DNA of 17,366 nucleotides from an uncultured Acetatifactor sp. Lineage in GTDB: Bacteria > Bacillota > Clostridia > Lachnospirales > Lachnospiraceae. The notes beneath the pieces are model-generated. The model had not been told where the DNA came from and made no database searches. It was given only the letters and a program-made list of their open reading frames with translations. This document shows positions 14,829-17,366 of the stretch, piece after piece. Position 1 is the stretch's first letter. Every line of letters starts with the position of its first letter. The stretch spans positions 34,270-51,635 of the forward strand of contig CAJTPH010000029.1 in NCBI GenBank assembly GCA_910578215.1, given 5' to 3'. Made by a program: the position numbers and the translations under genes.

Positions 14829-16337
14829 TCACCCCAATCTTTCCTTCAGCTGTCCATAGGTCAGCCTGTGCCTGTTCACCTGATTGACGGCGCTTGCCGA
14901 TTCAACCGCCGCGCTTCTGGCAATTAGAAAATTCTGCCTTCCGCTCTCGTCCAGCATGGCGCGCAGACTGACGATGCCTCCGCCCTCCTCCGCCAGCTCC
15001 TTTAAGTGCGTGACATAAATCCCGCTGCAAAGACCTGACGTAAAATGCTCCAGCACGCGTCTGCCCATTATGCACGCATCGTAGTTTGCCGCCGTGGTAA
15101 ACAGCTCGTTAATCACGACAAATGCATTCCGGCTGTAAGCCTTCATCATGGGACTTAAACGGACCAGCTCCTCCTTCAGCTTCCCACGCCCGGTCTCCAC
15201 GCTCTCCTCCACGGAAAAATGTGTCAGTATACCGCTGAAATAGTGTACATTTGCTGCCGCAGCCGGCACATCCAGCCCCATTTTGGAAAAATAAACCAGC
15301 TGCCCCAGGCTTCTTGCAAAGGTAGTCTTTCCCCCCTGATTAGGCCCCGTCAATACAAAGAAATGTTCCCCTTCACGATATTCCATGTCGTTGGGTATGG
15401 TGGCCTTCCGCTCCCTCATATTGACACAGGCAAGCGCCAGATCATAAAGCCCCCTGGCATACATTTTCTCATTGTCCAGAGTATCCGGTGCGGAAAAAAC
15501 AAAGCCCGCTTCCTGCATCTTTGTCTCAAAGCAATAAAATGACAAATAATATTTAATTTCGGAAGCAAACCGCAGCAAAATCTCCCGGGCATAATCCCTG
15601 TATTTCTCCGCAAAGCCTGAAACCGCCTGAAACAGCTCCGGCTGTTTCTTCTGCACAAGCCTTATAATTTCCGTTTCCAGATCCGACAGATCCGCAGACA
15701 CCCCAAAAGGACTTACAAGCCGTCTCGAAATGCCGGGAAAACATTCTCTAAGAAAGCTGTCATAACTTCCCTGCGCCGTCCCGGCAGAAACGGATACCCT
15801 GCCGTTTTCATAGGTCAGGATCAGATGAATTGAATCCAGCCTCCCCTGAATATCGCGCACGGTCTCCATAAGCTTTTTAAATTCTTCCGTCTCCAGATAT
15901 TCCTTCAGATATTTTTGAAACTTCAGCATCCCCCTTGATTTCAGAGATATATCCGAAAGCTCCTTGTCAAGCACGACCAGCGCTTCGCAGTAATGCCTCA
16001 CCTCCGCCAAATGCCACGTCATTTCCTGCAGCCGGACACATCGGGAACACACCCTCTTTTTTTGCTCCTGAGCCTCCTGCCTTGCCTTCATTCTTTCCAC
16101 AAAAGCACAGAGAATATCATAAACACCCTCCTGTCTCACATCCGCATACACTGCGCGCCTGTAATCCTCCCCTGCCCTGTCCGCCGGAAAATAATAATAA
16201 AAGGACGCCACATCCTCCTCCCACTCCCGGCAGATCTGCTCAATAATACGATTTAAATTCAGATCCTGAAAAAAAGCCGCCCTGGGCTGATCCCTGTCAG
16301 GGTTTTCCCGTAAATCCAAAATACTGTTAAATTCCAT
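14829..16337 (-). CDS. MutS-like ATPase A (MutS core/ATPase domains only)
   Basis: The protein has 502 residues from the ATG at 16335-16337, where GGAG lies 6 nt upstream; an ATG four codons earlier has no good site. The N-terminal region begins MEFNSILDL with FFQDLNLNRIIEQI near 22-35, then long charged helices (about 60-270), and one CxxC (C97, C100). The C-terminal MutS ATPase has Walker A TGPNQGGKTTFARSLG (K337), a signature-like TGRGKLKEELVRLS (382-395), Walker B FVVINELFTTA with N-E instead of D-E, and switch histidine YVTHLKEL (H444). It lacks mismatch-recognition domain I. It shares fold but little sequence with its neighbour, so the two are ancient paralogues, suited to form a heterodimer. 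It starts 41 nt after the coiled-coil gene and its stop abuts the next start. Role unknown: repair, recombination control or defence are all possible. Confidence 0.88.
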   Translation of the reverse strand: MEFNSILDLRENPDRDQPRAAFFQDLNLNRIIEQICREWEEDVASFYYYFPADRAGEDYRRAVYADVRQEGVYDILCAFVERMKARQEAQEQKKRVCSRCVRLQEMTWHLAEVRHYCEALVVLDKELSDISLKSRGMLKFQKYLKEYLETEEFKKLMETVRDIQGRLDSIHLILTYENGRVSVSAGTAQGSYDSFLRECFPGISRRLVSPFGVSADLSDLETEIIRLVQKKQPELFQAVSGFAEKYRDYAREILLRFASEIKYYLSFYCFETKMQEAGFVFSAPDTLDNEKMYARGLYDLALACVNMRERKATIPNDMEYREGEHFFVLTGPNQGGKTTFARSLGQLVYFSKMGLDVPAAAANVHYFSGILTHFSVEESVETGRGKLKEELVRLSPMMKAYSRNAFVVINELFTTAANYDACIMGRRVLEHFTSGLCSGIYVTHLKELAEEGGGIVSLRAMLDESGRQNFLIARSAAVESASAVNQVNRHRLTYGQLKERLG

Positions 16338-16378
16338 GACAATCTCCATACTGCCTGCCGTGCCTGCCCCGCCTTCCG

Positions 16379-17071
16379 CTATGCCAGCTTTGACTTAAAG
16401 TTTTCCACCTGACCCTCCAAAATGTTCATCCTGACATGCAGCAGTTCATTAGGCCCCGCGTATCTTTCTGCCGTGAGCAGACGGTTATATAAAAAGAAAT
16501 GTCCCTCTGCCACCAGCTGTATGCTGTTATCCGTGACATTTTCAATATGCAGCGCAAGACCGCGCACACGATTATCCAGACCGAACACATTCTGTTTCAA
16601 AACGTCAACCTCATGTTCCAGTTTGCCTATCCTGCGCCCCAGCTCTCCTGTTGCCTGTTCCAGCGCCTCCACTCTCACCTTGAGCCCTTCTACCGTCTCC
16701 TCCAATGCATCCAGCCTTTCTTCAATTCTGTCCACTCTCTCCTCGAGCCTGGTCACGCTCTCCTCTAGCCTGGTCACGCTCTCCTCAAGCTTGGTCACGC
16801 TCTCCTCAAGCTTGGTCACGCTCTCCTCAAGCCTGGTCACTTTCTCCTCGAGCCTGTCCATTCTCTCCTCAAGCCTGGTCACACTCTCCTCAAGCCTGTC
16901 CATTCTCTCCTCAAGCCTGTCCATTCTCTCCTCAAGCCTGTCCATTCTTTCCTCAAGCCTGTCCATTCTCTCCTCGAGCCTGTCCATTCTTTCCTCAAAT
17001 CTTACCTCAAACCTGTTCACTTTTTCTATAACAAGCTCTATCGCCTGCAAAATCAACTTTGTATCTTCCAT
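16379..17071 (-). CDS. Heptad-repeat coiled-coil protein
   Basis: This is a 230-residue protein. Residues about 20-165 are nearly perfect heptads, first mainly RLEERMD, then RLEESVT/KLEESVT, then looser forms (RIEERLD, ALEETVE, KLEHEVD). This predicts one long, strongly charged coiled coil with leucines at a regular position. The C-terminal 50 residues (IENVTDNSIQLVAEGHFFLY onward) are not repetitive. They resemble, from memory, the tail of coiled-coil proteins common in Lachnospiraceae. No signal peptide, membrane segment or enzyme motif is seen. The ATG at 17069-17071 has AAAAGGGGG 9 nt before it; a longer start 45 nt upstream lacks a site. The gene lies 41 nt upstream of MutS-like ATPase A on the same strand, behind the promoter at 17264-17292. 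Function is not known; a scaffold or clamp role is only a guess. Confidence 0.82.
   Translation of the reverse strand: MEDTKLILQAIELVIEKVNRFEVRFEERMDRLEERMDRLEERMDRLEERMDRLEERMDRLEESVTRLEERMDRLEEKVTRLEESVTKLEESVTKLEESVTRLEESVTRLEERVDRIEERLDALEETVEGLKVRVEALEQATGELGRRIGKLEHEVDVLKQNVFGLDNRVRGLALHIENVTDNSIQLVAEGHFFLYNRLLTAERYAGPNELLHVRMNILEGQVENFKSKLA
16737..16988 (-). repeat. Twelve-copy 21-bp tandem repeat inside the coiled-coil gene
   Basis: Twelve uninterrupted 21-bp units (252 bp) start at 16737 and keep perfect register, each coding one heptad. Two unit types alternate in blocks: one ending CCTGTCCATT (Met-Asp heptads) and one ending CCTGGTCACG or close (Val-Thr heptads). Near-identical DNA suggests recent expansion. 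Confidence 0.9.
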
Positions 17072-17226
17072 AAAAAATAACCCCCTTTTCATTGTAAAAA
17101 GCACAGCACGAACCAAACAGCGTGTAAACCCTATCCAATTATCAAGGAGCAGTATTTATTCCGTTATTGTTGTATTTTGGCAATCAGATTTCCACGAATA
17201 ACACTCAGAATATCGAATGACAGACT

Positions 17227-17240
17227 CGCAATACATTGCG
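17227..17240. promoter_or_regulatory. Short palindrome downstream of the coiled-coil promoter
   Basis: CGCAAT and ATTGCG flank two bases, making a perfect 14-bp dyad 23 bp downstream of the -10 box and about 155 nt before the start codon. It could be an operator. It could also be chance in a leader of this length. Confidence 0.35.
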
Positions 17241-17263
17241 TACCATTGCCGTGGCTTATACTA

Positions 17264-17292
17264 ATAATAATATTTCATTTTTGTTTTGTCAA
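17264..17292 (-). promoter_or_regulatory. Sigma-A promoter of the coiled-coil/MutS-like unit
   Basis: On the minus strand TTGACA (17287-17292, perfect -35) and TATTAT (17264-17269) are exactly 17 bp apart. Transcription would start near 17257 and give a leader of about 185 nt before the coiled-coil gene. No gene is seen in 17072-17366 other than this promoter, the dyad and the terminal hairpin. Confidence 0.7.
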
Positions 17293-17321
17293 GATTTATT
17301 TTCACAAAATCTTATCATAAA

Positions 17322-17352
17322 GTAACAGTTCAGCCTTCGGCTAAACTGTTAC
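17322..17352 (-). terminator. Strong hairpin, terminator of a gene outside the window
   Basis: GTAACAGTTCAGCC (17322-17335) and GGCTAAACTGTTAC (17339-17352) form a 14-bp stem with one wobble position and a 3-nt loop TTC. On the minus strand it is followed by TTTATGATAAGATTTTG. It probably ends a minus-strand gene to the right, separating it from the promoter at 17264-17292. Confidence 0.65.
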
Positions 17353-17366
17353 ACTGATGCACACAA

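Noticed and set aside
13216..16337. Ordinary mutS or mutS2 split by a frameshift
   Set aside because: Each gene has its own complete Walker A, Walker B and switch histidine and its own start and ribosome site. They are two full ATPases, not halves of one gene.
16422..17201. Plus-strand open frames of Ser/Leu-rich repeat proteins opposite the coiled-coil gene
   Set aside because: They are complements of the 21-bp repeat, which has no stops in several frames. They have no ribosome site, while the minus frame has one and gives a regular coiled coil.

Overview
The window looks like chromosomal DNA from an anaerobic Firmicute of the class Clostridia, most likely Lachnospiraceae. This rests on strong AGGAGG-type ribosome binding sites, the scpA-scpB-carboxypeptidase neighbourhood, a stand-alone biotin carrier with a Na+-pumping decarboxylase, S21 as a 58-residue protein, and protein sequences of the kind I recall from that family. 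It is an inference; no rRNA or other phylogenetic marker is present. Every supported gene lies on the minus strand, so the layout is best read from right to left.

Right part (17366 to 13200): a terminator-like hairpin closes a gene outside the window. It is followed by a good sigma-A promoter, a leader of about 190 nt, and a three-gene unit: a coiled-coil protein with many seven-residue repeats, then two different MutS-like ATPases. The ATPases have the MutS ATPase core but no room for the usual mismatch-recognition domains. This is the least understood part of the window and the best candidate for an undescribed system.

Middle (13140 to 7270): rpsU has its own strong promoter and a terminator. 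Next come a PBP5-type D-Ala-D-Ala carboxypeptidase, a 410-nt gap holding a degenerate 34-bp (2 x 17) tandem repeat, a membrane-anchored metallophosphoesterase, the chromosome-segregation pair scpA-scpB with its own promoter, and a second D-Ala-D-Ala carboxypeptidase. These are housekeeping cell-cycle and cell-wall genes.

Left-middle (7246 to 1846): a five-gene operon codes for a biotin-dependent Na+-pumping carboxyltransferase/decarboxylase: acyl-CoA carboxyltransferase-like subunit, OadG-like membrane subunit, biotin carrier, OadB Na+ pump, and OadA-type (5S-like) carboxyltransferase. It starts at a promoter whose -35 box sits in the loop of a perfect 12-bp inverted repeat and ends at a clear terminator. 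Two carboxyltransferases share one carrier and one pump, so the complex could couple acyl-CoA and oxaloacetate/pyruvate carboxyl transfer to the Na+ gradient. Hairpins lie in three of its four intergenic gaps.

Left end (1800 to 1): a TetR-family and an RpiR-family regulator follow one strong promoter. An exactly phased 13-bp repeat covers the end of the RpiR gene, and the first codons of an FAD/NAD(P)-binding flavoprotein run off the edge.
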